A DNA stretch of 5,814 bases from Gemmatimonadaceae bacterium (GTDB lineage: Bacteria > Gemmatimonadota > Gemmatimonadetes > Gemmatimonadales > Gemmatimonadaceae). Numbering within the stretch: position 1 is the first letter of the stretch; every line of letters begins with the position of its first letter. The position numbers and the translations under genes were made by a program. Under the pieces are notes generated by a model. It did no database searches. It had not been told where the DNA came from and saw only the letters and a program-made list of their open reading frames with translations. Below, piece by piece: positions 1 through 5,504 of this stretch. The DNA lies in NCBI GenBank assembly GCA_025451425.1, contig JANWKK010000087.1, positions 1 to 5,814 of the forward strand, in the 5' to 3' direction.

Positions 1-1296
1 ATTGTTCTCATTGCATTTCTCGTAACGAGCGTGGTTGCGGCGCAGTTGCTCTACCGAGCGCAGGAGGAGGCTCGAACAGCGCATGAGCGCGCCGCGGAAA
101 TCGATCGTCTGGCAACGCTGGGCGCCGAAACGCTCAACGCCGCACATGCGACGGACGCGCTCGAAGCAATCGCGGGTGTCATTCGGTCAAGCATCGACGT
201 CGATACGTGCGAGATCCTGATGCGTGGACCGACAGGCTTTACCGTCGCGGCTGGCTCTGGCCGCGATGCTGCCGGAATCTCGCAGTCGTCACACGGTATG
301 GCAGAGTGGGTAAACCAGAATGGCGTCGCCGCCATCGAACGGCGCGATGGAACGACGCACCTCAATGCCGCGCGGCCCTCGTCGAGCGAACTGGGACTGC
401 TCGAGGATGGCGGCAGTCTGGCGCTGCTGCTTCCGCTGCGCGTTCGCGATCGCCCGGTCGGTGTGCTGCGCGTCGCGAACGCAGCAGGCATCCGCCTCGA
501 TCCCGAACGATGGCGCTTTCTCGACGCTATTTCCTATTACGCCGCGTTAGGCGTGGAGCGCGTGCGGCTCGCTGCCGAGGCGGAGCACGCCGAGGCGCTC
601 CGTGAGGCGGATCGATTGAAGGACGCGCTGCTCGCGTCGGTATCGCACGATCTGCGCACGCCGCTAACAACGATCAAGGCGATGGCGCACGATCTCGGCG
701 CGCTCGGCGACGAGCGCAGTGAGATCATCGAGCAGGAAGCGGATCGACTCAACCGCTTCGTCGCGGATCTCCTTGATCTCTCGCGATTGAACGCGGGCGC
801 GCTGCCGGTTCGTCTCGAGCTCAACGCGGTGGACGATCTTCTCGGCGCGCTCGTACAGCGAGTCGAAGGTTCGTTAGGCGCAAAGCGGATCGTGGTGACA
901 CTTCCGCCAGGCGACGCGTTGCTCTTCAGCCGGTTCGATTTTGTCCAGGCGCTGCGGGCGCTGGCGAATCTCGTGGAGAATGCGAAGAAATACGATCGCA
1001 GCGAGGCGCCCATCGAAGTGACGGCCGAGCGGGTGAACGGCGAGATTGCGATTCGCGTCTCCGACCGTGGACCCGGCGTCCCAGCCGAGGCGGTGCCGCG
1101 CCTGTTCGAGCCGTTCCAGCGGCCTAACGGCTCGCAGCCGGACGTCGGGGGCGCTGGTCTCGGGCTCTCAATCGCTCGTCGCGTCGCGGAAGCGCAGAAC
1201 GGGCGGCTGATCTACGAGCCCCGCGCGGACGGCGGCAGCGTGTTCACTCTGTACTTGCCAGCACTAGACGAGGGGAGCATCGTAACCGGAGGGTAG
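1..1296 (+). CDS. kdpD: KdpD-type sensor histidine kinase, 3' part (5' end outside window)
   Basis: The reading frame is open from base 1, so the gene begins upstream; the GTG at 31 is internal and not a start. The visible 431 residues open with a hydrophobic stretch (about 1-17), probably the last helix of a KdpD/DUF4118 membrane domain. A GAF-like domain follows at about 37-185. The HisKA dimerisation helix carries SVSHDLRTPL with phospho-acceptor His216. The ATPase domain (about 305-425) shows the N box NLVENAKK (Asn323, Asn327), the G1 box DRGPG (355-359), an F-box-like RLFEPFQR, and the G2 box GAGLGLS (384-390). The order and wording of these motifs resemble the KdpD C-terminal half. In the family, the kinase senses K+ limitation or turgor and phosphorylates KdpE. 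A KdpE-like regulator lies at 4527-5276, separated by two minus-strand genes. The N-terminal KdpD and Usp domains are not visible, so a shorter DUF4118-GAF kinase is possible. Confidence 0.88.
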   Translation: MVLIAFLVTSVVAAQLLYRAQEEARTAHERAAEIDRLATLGAETLNAAHATDALEAIAGVIRSSIDVDTCEILMRGPTGFTVAAGSGRDAAGISQSSHGMAEWVNQNGVAAIERRDGTTHLNAARPSSSELGLLEDGGSLALLLPLRVRDRPVGVLRVANAAGIRLDPERWRFLDAISYYAALGVERVRLAAEAEHAEALREADRLKDALLASVSHDLRTPLTTIKAMAHDLGALGDERSEIIEQEADRLNRFVADLLDLSRLNAGALPVRLELNAVDDLLGALVQRVEGSLGAKRIVVTLPPGDALLFSRFDFVQALRALANLVENAKKYDRSEAPIEVTAERVNGEIAIRVSDRGPGVPAEAVPRLFEPFQRPNGSQPDVGGAGLGLSIARRVAEAQNGRLIYEPRADGGSVFTLYLPALDEGSIVTGG

Positions 1297-1302
1297 CGGG
1301 GT

Positions 1303-1330
1303 GCGAGATGCGCGTTTCCACGCATCACGC
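1303..1330. terminator. Possible hairpin between convergent kinase and kimA genes
   Basis: GATGCG (1307-1312) pairs with CGCATC (1321-1326) around an 8-base loop. The stem continues past one A-A mismatch with GCG (1303-1305) against CGC (1328-1330). It sits 7 bases after the kinase stop and 9 bases beyond the kimA stop, where a shared bidirectional terminator would be expected. Neither side has a T-tract, so an intrinsic terminator is only a weak suggestion. Confidence 0.3.
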
Positions 1331-1342
1331 GCCACGCATCAC
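1318..1342. repeat. Short direct repeat CCACGCATCAC x2
   Basis: The 11-mer CCACGCATCAC occurs at 1318-1328 and again at 1332-1342, a 14-base period. The second copy runs into the kimA stop codon (TGA read from 1341 to 1339 on the minus strand). It overlaps the hairpin described at 1303-1330, so either copy could pair with GATGCG at 1307-1312. A small duplication by slippage is the simplest explanation. Confidence 0.6.
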
Positions 1343-3309
1343 TCATTGATAGCTCGTCTCGGCCCCGAATTCCGGAACGGGATCCGCGGAACAGGCGTGG
1401 GGTCTTCGAGGTCGTCGTCGTACTCGAGGAGATCGCGCAGACGATAGGAGTGCCCGAGCAGATACGGCACACTGGTGACGACGACATTCGCCTTGAAGAG
1501 AAACGCCGTGCGGATGTAAAGCGCGGTCTTGTTGTGGAGGAAGTGCTCCCACCAACGGCGCGGAACGACTTCCGGCACGACAACTGTGACCAGCTCGCCC
1601 GGCGTAACCATGCGCAAATTCTCAACATACTCGACGAGCGGACGGAGCACCGAACGGTAGGGCGATGGCAACACGACGAGCGGGACACCGATGTCCCACT
1701 CCTCCCACGCCTTCTCGAGCTCCGCTGTCTCGCGCTTGTCGACTTCGACATAGAGCGCGAGCACCTCGTCCGATATCGTCGTCGCGTATACGAGCGCCCC
1801 GGCGACCGCTTTCGTTATGCCATGCACGGGAACGATCACGGTGTGGTGAAGCGGCGTGATCGGGCTCTGGCCGTCGAACTTGATCTCGCGCGAGAACTCG
1901 TCGTAGTGCCTGTGGATCTTGCGCAGAATGAAAATGATCACGGGGATGATCAACGCGACGATCCAGCCGCCACTCGTGAACTTCGTGACGATCTGAATGA
2001 GCGAAACGACTGCCGTCGCAACGGCACCGACGCCGTTCAGCGCCGCGCGCCTCCGCCAGCCCGGTTCTTTCGTGCGAATCCAGTGCACCACCATGCCGGC
2101 TTGCGACAGAGTGAAGCAGATGAAGACGCCGATCGCGTACAGCGGAACGAGCGCGTTCGTGTCCCCGTGGAACAGAGCCACGAGCGCCATCGCTATCATC
2201 GCAAGCGTGATGATGCCATTCGAGAAGGCGAGGCGATCGCCGCGCGCCGAGAACTGGCGCGGCATGAAGCGATCGTTCGCGAGAATTCCGGCAAGGCGCG
2301 GGAAGTCCGCGAACGCCGTATTCGCGGCGAGCACGAGAACGGCGAACGTCGTGTACTGGAAGAAGTAGTAAAGCGGGTTTGTGCCGAAGATGTGATGCCC
2401 GAGCTGCGAGAGCACTGTCTGCTCTGTCGTTGGCATCACGCCATAGTGCTGCGCCAGGGCACTCGTTCCGAGAAAGAAGGCAGCAAGGATGGTGACCATC
2501 CACACGAGCGTAATCGAGGCGTTCCGCGGTGCCGGCTTCTTGAACGCCGAAATCCCGTTCGAGATGGCTTCAGTACCCGTCATCGCGGCGCACCCTTCGC
2601 CGAACCCGCGCAGCATCAGATAAAGGAATGCGAAACCTGCGGGTGCGTGCAGAAGTTGTCGCGCGGACGTCGGATCGACCTTGATCGGCGCACCGAGCGG
2701 CGCGAGCTCGTGTCCCGAGTAGCCACGGTAGATGCCGGTGGCGATGAGCGCGAGCATAACGACGATGAACGCATACGTCGGCAGACTAAACGCAATGCCC
2801 GAGTCGCGAACACCGCGGAGGTTGACGATCGTGAGTATGACGATCGAAACGACGCACAAGAGCACCGTGTGCTTGAAGAGCGCCGGATACGCCGACGTGA
2901 TCGCGGCAACACCTGACGAGATCGAAACCGCGACCGTCAGGATGTAGTCGGTGAGCAGCGCTGCAGCGGCAACGAGGCCAGTGCCGACACCGAGATTGTC
3001 CTTCGCGACCGTGTACGACCCGCCACCGCCGGGATAGGCGAAGATCGTCTGCCGGTACGAAAGCGCGACGAGCACCAGCAGCCCAACGATGACCGCCGAG
3101 ATCGGGAGGACGTAGTTGATCGCGGCGAGACCGATCGCCCCGCCGACGACGAAAAGGATCTGATCGGTGGCGTATGCGACGGACGAGATCGCGTCCGAAG
3201 AAAGAACGGCGAGCGCGGTCTTCTTACTGAGCCGCTCGTGCTCGAGTCGCTCGCTCGGCAATGGCCGGCCGACGAGCAAGTTCTTTACACGTTTGATTGC
3301 GGTGGGCAT
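1339..3309 (-). CDS. kimA: KimA-family potassium transporter (APC superfamily)
   Basis: This is a 656-residue inner-membrane protein, somewhat longer than Bacillus subtilis KimA (about 607 as I recall). KimA is a high-affinity K+/H+ symporter. About 12 hydrophobic segments span residues 30-465, followed by a soluble C-terminal domain (about 485-620) and a charged tail. Segments match KimA closely: SSDAISSVAYATDQ (37-50), TDYILTVAVSIS (120-131), MTGTEAISN (243-251) and PLYAIGVF (389-396). The residues I recall as the KimA substrate site are kept at constant offsets: Asp39, Tyr46, Asp121, Tyr122, Thr125, Ser129, Thr244, Glu247 and Tyr391. The ATG at 3309 is supported because IKR-(x)n-LLVGRPLPS aligns with the KimA N terminus, yet no Shine-Dalgarno precedes it. 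In Bacillus the C-terminal domain is inhibited by c-di-AMP; whether that holds here cannot be read from the sequence. It is transcribed toward the kinase gene and lies 126 bases after another minus-strand gene. A related APC permease with another cation or amino-acid substrate is the alternative. Confidence 0.9.
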   Translation of the reverse strand: MPTAIKRVKNLLVGRPLPSERLEHERLSKKTALAVLSSDAISSVAYATDQILFVVGGAIGLAAINYVLPISAVIVGLLVLVALSYRQTIFAYPGGGGSYTVAKDNLGVGTGLVAAAALLTDYILTVAVSISSGVAAITSAYPALFKHTVLLCVVSIVILTIVNLRGVRDSGIAFSLPTYAFIVVMLALIATGIYRGYSGHELAPLGAPIKVDPTSARQLLHAPAGFAFLYLMLRGFGEGCAAMTGTEAISNGISAFKKPAPRNASITLVWMVTILAAFFLGTSALAQHYGVMPTTEQTVLSQLGHHIFGTNPLYYFFQYTTFAVLVLAANTAFADFPRLAGILANDRFMPRQFSARGDRLAFSNGIITLAMIAMALVALFHGDTNALVPLYAIGVFICFTLSQAGMVVHWIRTKEPGWRRRAALNGVGAVATAVVSLIQIVTKFTSGGWIVALIIPVIIFILRKIHRHYDEFSREIKFDGQSPITPLHHTVIVPVHGITKAVAGALVYATTISDEVLALYVEVDKRETAELEKAWEEWDIGVPLVVLPSPYRSVLRPLVEYVENLRMVTPGELVTVVVPEVVPRRWWEHFLHNKTALYIRTAFLFKANVVVTSVPYLLGHSYRLRDLLEYDDDLEDPTPVPRIPFRNSGPRRAINE

Positions 3310-3356
3310 TCCGACGGTGCGGCAGTGCGCGGTGGGTGCATATGAACGACGCGCAT
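3285..3356 (-). promoter_or_regulatory. Candidate upstream reading frame overlapping the kimA start
   Basis: In a frame different from kimA, an ATG at 3356-3354 opens a 23-codon frame (MRVVHMHPPRTAA...) ending at TAA 3287-3285, inside the first codons of kimA. GGCGG lies directly before its ATG, and a second ATG occurs five codons later. Because kimA itself lacks a visible Shine-Dalgarno, termination of this frame past the kimA start could couple translation. The peptide resembles nothing I know, and a chance frame in GC-rich DNA is quite possible. Confidence 0.2.
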
Positions 3357-3368
3357 CCGCCGCACCGT
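3314..3368 (-). promoter_or_regulatory. Perfect 10-bp inverted repeat in the kimA leader
   Basis: ACGGTGCGGC at 3314-3323 is exactly complementary to GCCGCACCGT at 3359-3368, with 35 bases between. In the minus-strand transcript this would form a GC-rich stem ending four bases before the kimA ATG, a position that could control ribosome access. As DNA, the arms could also be operator half-sites. The arms are directly visible; the function is inferred. I do not recognise the ydaO-type c-di-AMP riboswitch consensus here. Confidence 0.5.
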
Positions 3369-3384
3369 GGACAGTACGGCCCTG

Positions 3385-3435
3385 CCTTTTTCACGATTTT
3401 TTTATGTTGTGAGCCTCACTAATTCACTCCGACAA
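3385..3435 (-). promoter_or_regulatory. AT-rich patch and small palindrome upstream of kimA
   Basis: Between the stop of the membrane protein and the kimA leader there is a locally AT-rich stretch. It includes T5 at 3387-3391 and T7 at 3397-3403, which are A-tracts on the kimA strand. GTGAG-C-CTCAC at 3409-3419 is a palindrome. The minus strand has a CATAAA that could serve as a -10, but no convincing -35 lies at the right spacing. This is the most promoter-like part of the gap and suggests kimA may have its own start site in addition to read-through from the upstream gene. Confidence 0.3.
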
Positions 3436-4392
3436 TCAGGCATGGGTGCCCTCCGGAATGTGCGCGAATTGAGCACGAAGCTCGGGACGCTCACGCCAGA
3501 CCCAGTAGCCCATCGCGGCCACGGACAAGAGGTTGCCTGTCACCACGGCCCAGAGTCCAACGGCGCCCAAGACCCAGAGTGCAAGACTGCCAACTACGCC
3601 GACGAACAGCACGTCGAGCACGATTACGGCAAGCAACGCAATGAGCCAGAAGGCCGGGAAGCGCTCGAGCTGGCGTGCGACCCATTGCACGCCAATGCCA
3701 ACGGCGAAAAACGCCAACACGTGAATGAGTGTGTACGCGCCCACGATGCCAGCCGTGAGGTGAACGTCAGCCGGCGACTGGGCGCCGAGCAGAATCGCCG
3801 AGCCTAACGCTGCTGGCGTGAAGAACGGCCGTCCGGACAACGCGTCGATGACGAGGAACCAGAGTGCGATCGCGCCAGCGCCTATCGTGCCTGTGAGCAG
3901 GCCGTTGGCTACCATCGGATGCTGCTTGAGCATCGCAGGCCCGAACGGCATTGGCTCTCGCGTCGCCTGATGCAAGTAGAGCATCATCGCAATCCCACCC
4001 ACGAGATTTGCCGCGAGCACGTGCACGGGCGGAAGCAGCGTGAGCACGGGCAGTCCGAGCAGAAGGAGCCCGCCGTAATGGGTCGCGCTCAATGCGCCCA
4101 CACCGAACAGCGCACCGGTTAGAAGCCGCGGTGCTTCGCCTGTGGCGCGCATCAACCATGCTGCAACGATCCCGAGTGACGCGAACACGCCGAGATGAAG
4201 CAACGTGTAGATCGCGACGACGCGCGCCGTCGCCAGCGTCGGCTCGTGCCCGAGTACCGCGGCCGCGAGTACTCGTGGCGTATTGAATGGCTGCCCCGTT
4301 ACGAGGTCGAGCACAAAGAACCAGACGGCGACCACTGCGCCGGCAAGCATGCCTCCAACTGCACCTTCGACAACCGTCGTGGAACGTCGCAT
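3436..4392 (-). CDS. Duplicated eight-segment membrane protein of unknown function
   Basis: I do not recognise this 318-residue protein as a named family. It is strongly hydrophobic, with about eight membrane segments (roughly 10-31, 55-82, 90-115, 118-140, 164-185, 213-237, 247-270 and 271-298). The two halves are homologous. WFFVLDLVTGQPFNTP (24-39) mirrors WFLVIDALSGRPFFTP (178-193); YTLLH (62-66) mirrors YTLIH (220-224); Asn129-Leu130 mirrors Asn287-Leu288. Shared in-membrane or interfacial residues include Asp29/Asp183, His66/His224 and Asn129/Asn287. His105 (THYGG) is seen only in the first half. The ATG at 4392 has a good Shine-Dalgarno (AAGGAG, 8 bases upstream). It is divergent from the kdpE-like gene and lies 126 bases before kimA on the same strand, so a link to ion homeostasis is plausible but unproven. 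A transporter, channel or accessory membrane subunit are all possible. Confidence 0.85.
   Translation of the reverse strand: MRRSTTVVEGAVGGMLAGAVVAVWFFVLDLVTGQPFNTPRVLAAAVLGHEPTLATARVVAIYTLLHLGVFASLGIVAAWLMRATGEAPRLLTGALFGVGALSATHYGGLLLLGLPVLTLLPPVHVLAANLVGGIAMMLYLHQATREPMPFGPAMLKQHPMVANGLLTGTIGAGAIALWFLVIDALSGRPFFTPAALGSAILLGAQSPADVHLTAGIVGAYTLIHVLAFFAVGIGVQWVARQLERFPAFWLIALLAVIVLDVLFVGVVGSLALWVLGAVGLWAVVTGNLLSVAAMGYWVWRERPELRAQFAHIPEGTHA
3493..4374 (-). repeat. Internal tandem duplication within the membrane protein
   Basis: Residues 7-142 (4374-3967) and 161-300 (3912-3493) are two copies of one four-helix unit. The offset is 154 residues at the WF-D-G-PF-TP motif and then 158 at YTL(L/I)H and at Asn-Leu, meaning one small insertion in the second copy. 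An even number of helices per unit implies the halves have the same membrane orientation. The DNA of the two halves has diverged well, so the duplication is old. Confidence 0.8.
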
Positions 4393-4400
4393 GGAGCACG

Positions 4401-4406
4401 CTCCTT
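4401..4406 (-). promoter_or_regulatory. Ribosome binding site of the membrane protein, partly self-paired
   Basis: The minus strand reads AAGGAG at 4406-4401, eight bases before the ATG. GGAG of this site can pair with CTCC directly before the ATG around a CGTG loop (4393-4404). The small stem might dampen initiation, though four pairs are weak. Confidence 0.55.
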
Positions 4407-4436
4407 TCCTTAGGATGTCGTCAGGACCCGTCTTGA

Positions 4437-4465
4437 GAACTGCGGTCTGCGGGCGCGACTGTCAA
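4437..4465 (-). promoter_or_regulatory. Possible sigma70-type promoter for the membrane protein
   Basis: The minus strand has a perfect TTGACA -35 at 4465-4460. At the ideal 17-base spacing stands CAGTTC (4442-4437), a poor -10. A start near 4430 would give a short leader containing the ribosome binding site at 4401-4406. The -35 and the location are attractive, the -10 is not. Confidence 0.3.
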
Positions 4466-4518
4466 GAATAGGTGTCGCGGCGGGAGTCGCATTAACGTTC
4501 TCGCAGCCTCGAGCGACT
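4455..4518. promoter_or_regulatory. Repeated GCGACT hexamers in the divergent control region
   Basis: GCGACT occurs at 4455-4460 and 4513-4518 (both followed by G), and its complement AGTCGC at 4485-4490. The first overlaps the possible TTGACA element of the minus-strand gene by one base. The last abuts the ribosome binding site of the response regulator. Three copies in 64 bases between divergent genes could be operator sites, possibly for the adjacent KdpE-like regulator. They do not resemble the AT-rich E. coli KdpE site I remember. Confidence 0.3.
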
Positions 4519-4523
4519 GGAGG
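4519..4523 (+). promoter_or_regulatory. Ribosome binding site of the kdpE-like gene
   Basis: GGAGG ends three bases before the GTG at 4527. The spacing is shorter than usual, but no other start with a purine-rich leader exists, so this site decides the start codon. A later in-frame GTG at 4575 has no such sequence before it. Confidence 0.5.
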
Positions 4524-4526
4524 ATT

Positions 4527-5276
4527 GTGCCATCGTCCGAATCAATCGCCGCTCCATCCGCGACACCACTTACCGTGCTCGTCATCGACGACGAGCCGCA
4601 GATTCGGCGCATTGTACGATCGGCGTTGCAAGGTCCGGCGACGCGCGTCATCGAGGCAAAGGAAGGCTCGAGCGGACTCGATGCGGCAGCCTCGGAGAGA
4701 CCGCAACTGATCATTCTCGATCTCGGTCTTCCCGATATGTCCGGCGAAGCTGTCTGTCGAGCGCTACGCGAGTGGACGCGCGCGCCAATTCTCGTGCTAT
4801 CCGCGCGCCACTCGGACACGGAAAAAGTCGCGCTGCTCGATGCCGGCGCCGACGACTATGTCACAAAGCCCTTCAGCACCACGGAGCTTCAGGCGCGCGT
4901 CCGCGCGTTGCTTCGTCGCGCGGCGCGCAGCGAGACCGCCGACGCCGACACGCGCATCGAGTCGGGAGATTTGGTAATCGATCTCGTGGGACGCACGGTG
5001 ACGGTGCGAGGCGATTACGTGCACCTCACGCGAACGGAATGGGAGGTCCTCCGCGCGCTGGCGACGCAGGCGGGCCGGACGCTCACGCACCAGCAACTCT
5101 TTAATCAGGTGTGGAGCGGCCGCACATACGGGGACGCGCAGCAGTATCTGCGCGTTCAGGTCGCGCATCTCCGACGCAAGATCGAGGACGACGTCGTTAG
5201 GCCTCGCTACATCGTTACCGAGCCAGGCGTCGGCTATCGATTCAACATCGTCGAAACGCCGAAGACCGGACGTTAG
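4527..5276 (+). CDS. kdpE: KdpE-type response regulator, OmpR family
   Basis: This 249-residue cytoplasmic transcription regulator has an N-terminal receiver domain (about 16-132) and a C-terminal winged-helix DNA-binding domain (about 145-240). Receiver landmarks are Asp21-Asp22, phospho-acceptor Asp65 in LIILDLGLPD, Ser92 in LSAR and Lys114 in VTKPF. KdpE-like wording continues through LDAGADDY, ELQARVRALLRR, VHLTRTEWEVLRAL, YLRVQVAHLRRKIE and TEPGVGYRF. In the family, phosphorylation by KdpD activates transcription of K+ uptake genes. The GTG start gives an N-terminal extension of about 15 Ser/Pro/Ala-rich residues relative to E. coli KdpE. Its likely partner is the kinase at 1-1296, but the pair is split by two genes on the other strand. 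The closest transport gene on the locus is the KimA-like protein, with no KdpFABC visible. Another OmpR-family regulator is the fallback identity. Confidence 0.88.
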   Translation: MPSSESIAAPSATPLTVLVIDDEPQIRRIVRSALQGPATRVIEAKEGSSGLDAAASERPQLIILDLGLPDMSGEAVCRALREWTRAPILVLSARHSDTEKVALLDAGADDYVTKPFSTTELQARVRALLRRAARSETADADTRIESGDLVIDLVGRTVTVRGDYVHLTRTEWEVLRALATQAGRTLTHQQLFNQVWSGRTYGDAQQYLRVQVAHLRRKIEDDVVRPRYIVTEPGVGYRFNIVETPKTGR

Positions 5277-5280
5277 CGTT

Positions 5281-5504
5281 AAGAAACCTTTTGGTTGATC
5301 GGTCGTGCATCCGGTGCTTCTGCTCACGAGCTTCATCATGCTGGTCGGAGTGCGGCTGCCGTTCTCCAGAGTCGGCGCGAAGCTCGCGCTCATTCCGTTG
5401 CCAGCAGCTACTTTCTCTTGCTGGTGGCGATTCTGCTCAGCTTTTCGATGCTGATACAGCTCGTGAAGGCCTGGTACATCCGACGATACCATACGTGGCT
5501 CTGA
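5281..5504 (+). pseudogene. mgtA: C-terminal remnant of an MgtA-type Mg2+ P-type ATPase, frameshifted
   Basis: Two adjacent frames together spell the last two membrane helices of a magnesium-translocating P-type ATPase. From 5305 one frame gives VHPVLLLTSFIMLVGVRLPF... up to PLP ending at 5403. From 5406 the next frame gives SYFLLLVAILLSF...QLVKAWYIRRYHTWL and stops at TGA 5502-5504. MgtA/MgtB proteins have PLP-x-SYF here followed by a QLVKRxYIRRFG-type end; only two bases remain between PLP and SYF, as expected from a one-base deletion. In the first frame a possible earlier match (KKPF, from 5281) is broken by TGA at 5296-5298. More than 800 residues, including the ATPase core, are missing, since the kdpE-like gene ends at 5276. 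It should be non-functional. The frame from TTG 5295 is open to 5504 and could in principle be read as a 69-residue peptide, but I do not think it is a gene. Confidence 0.75.

Larger units (their letters stand above)
545..5202. repeat. Five dispersed copies of the octamer CGTTAGGC
   Basis: CGTTAGGC is present at 545-552, 872-879 and 5195-5202 on the plus strand, and as GCCTAACG at 1122-1129 and 3802-3809. The interval given spans all copies; only these octamers belong to the feature. All lie inside the kinase, the duplicated membrane protein and the response regulator. They encode Leu-Gly (545, 872 and 3802), Pro-Asn (1122) and Val-Arg (5195), so the conserved unit is the DNA word. The flanking bases differ between copies. 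The role is unknown. Confidence 0.6.

Noticed and set aside
31..33. GTG as the start of the kinase gene
   Set aside because: The frame is open to base 1 with a hydrophobic helix continuing upstream, so the codon is internal to a truncated gene.
1450..2916. Long plus-strand open frame (488 codons) opposite kimA
   Set aside because: Its product is an Arg/Glu/Asp/His-rich low-quality sequence with no fold-like pattern, and the opposite strand encodes a clear transporter; it is an antisense shadow of GC-rich codon usage.
3310..3435. ydaO-type c-di-AMP riboswitch upstream of kimA
   Set aside because: The gene family makes it tempting and the leader is long enough, but I do not recognise the conserved riboswitch core; only a simple inverted repeat is visible.
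3767..4399. Alternative minus-strand frame of 210 codons over the duplicated membrane protein
   Set aside because: Arg/Cys/His-rich product with no membrane segments; the other frame has a good ribosome site and duplicated helices.
4433..4469. TTGAGA ... AAGAAT as a plus-strand promoter for the kdpE-like gene
   Set aside because: The two elements are 25 bases apart, too far for a sigma70 promoter.
5285..5296. AACC-TTTT-GGTT hairpin as terminator of the kdpE-like gene
   Set aside because: Only four base pairs and no T-tract afterwards; it falls in possible mgtA remnant sequence and is too weak to call.
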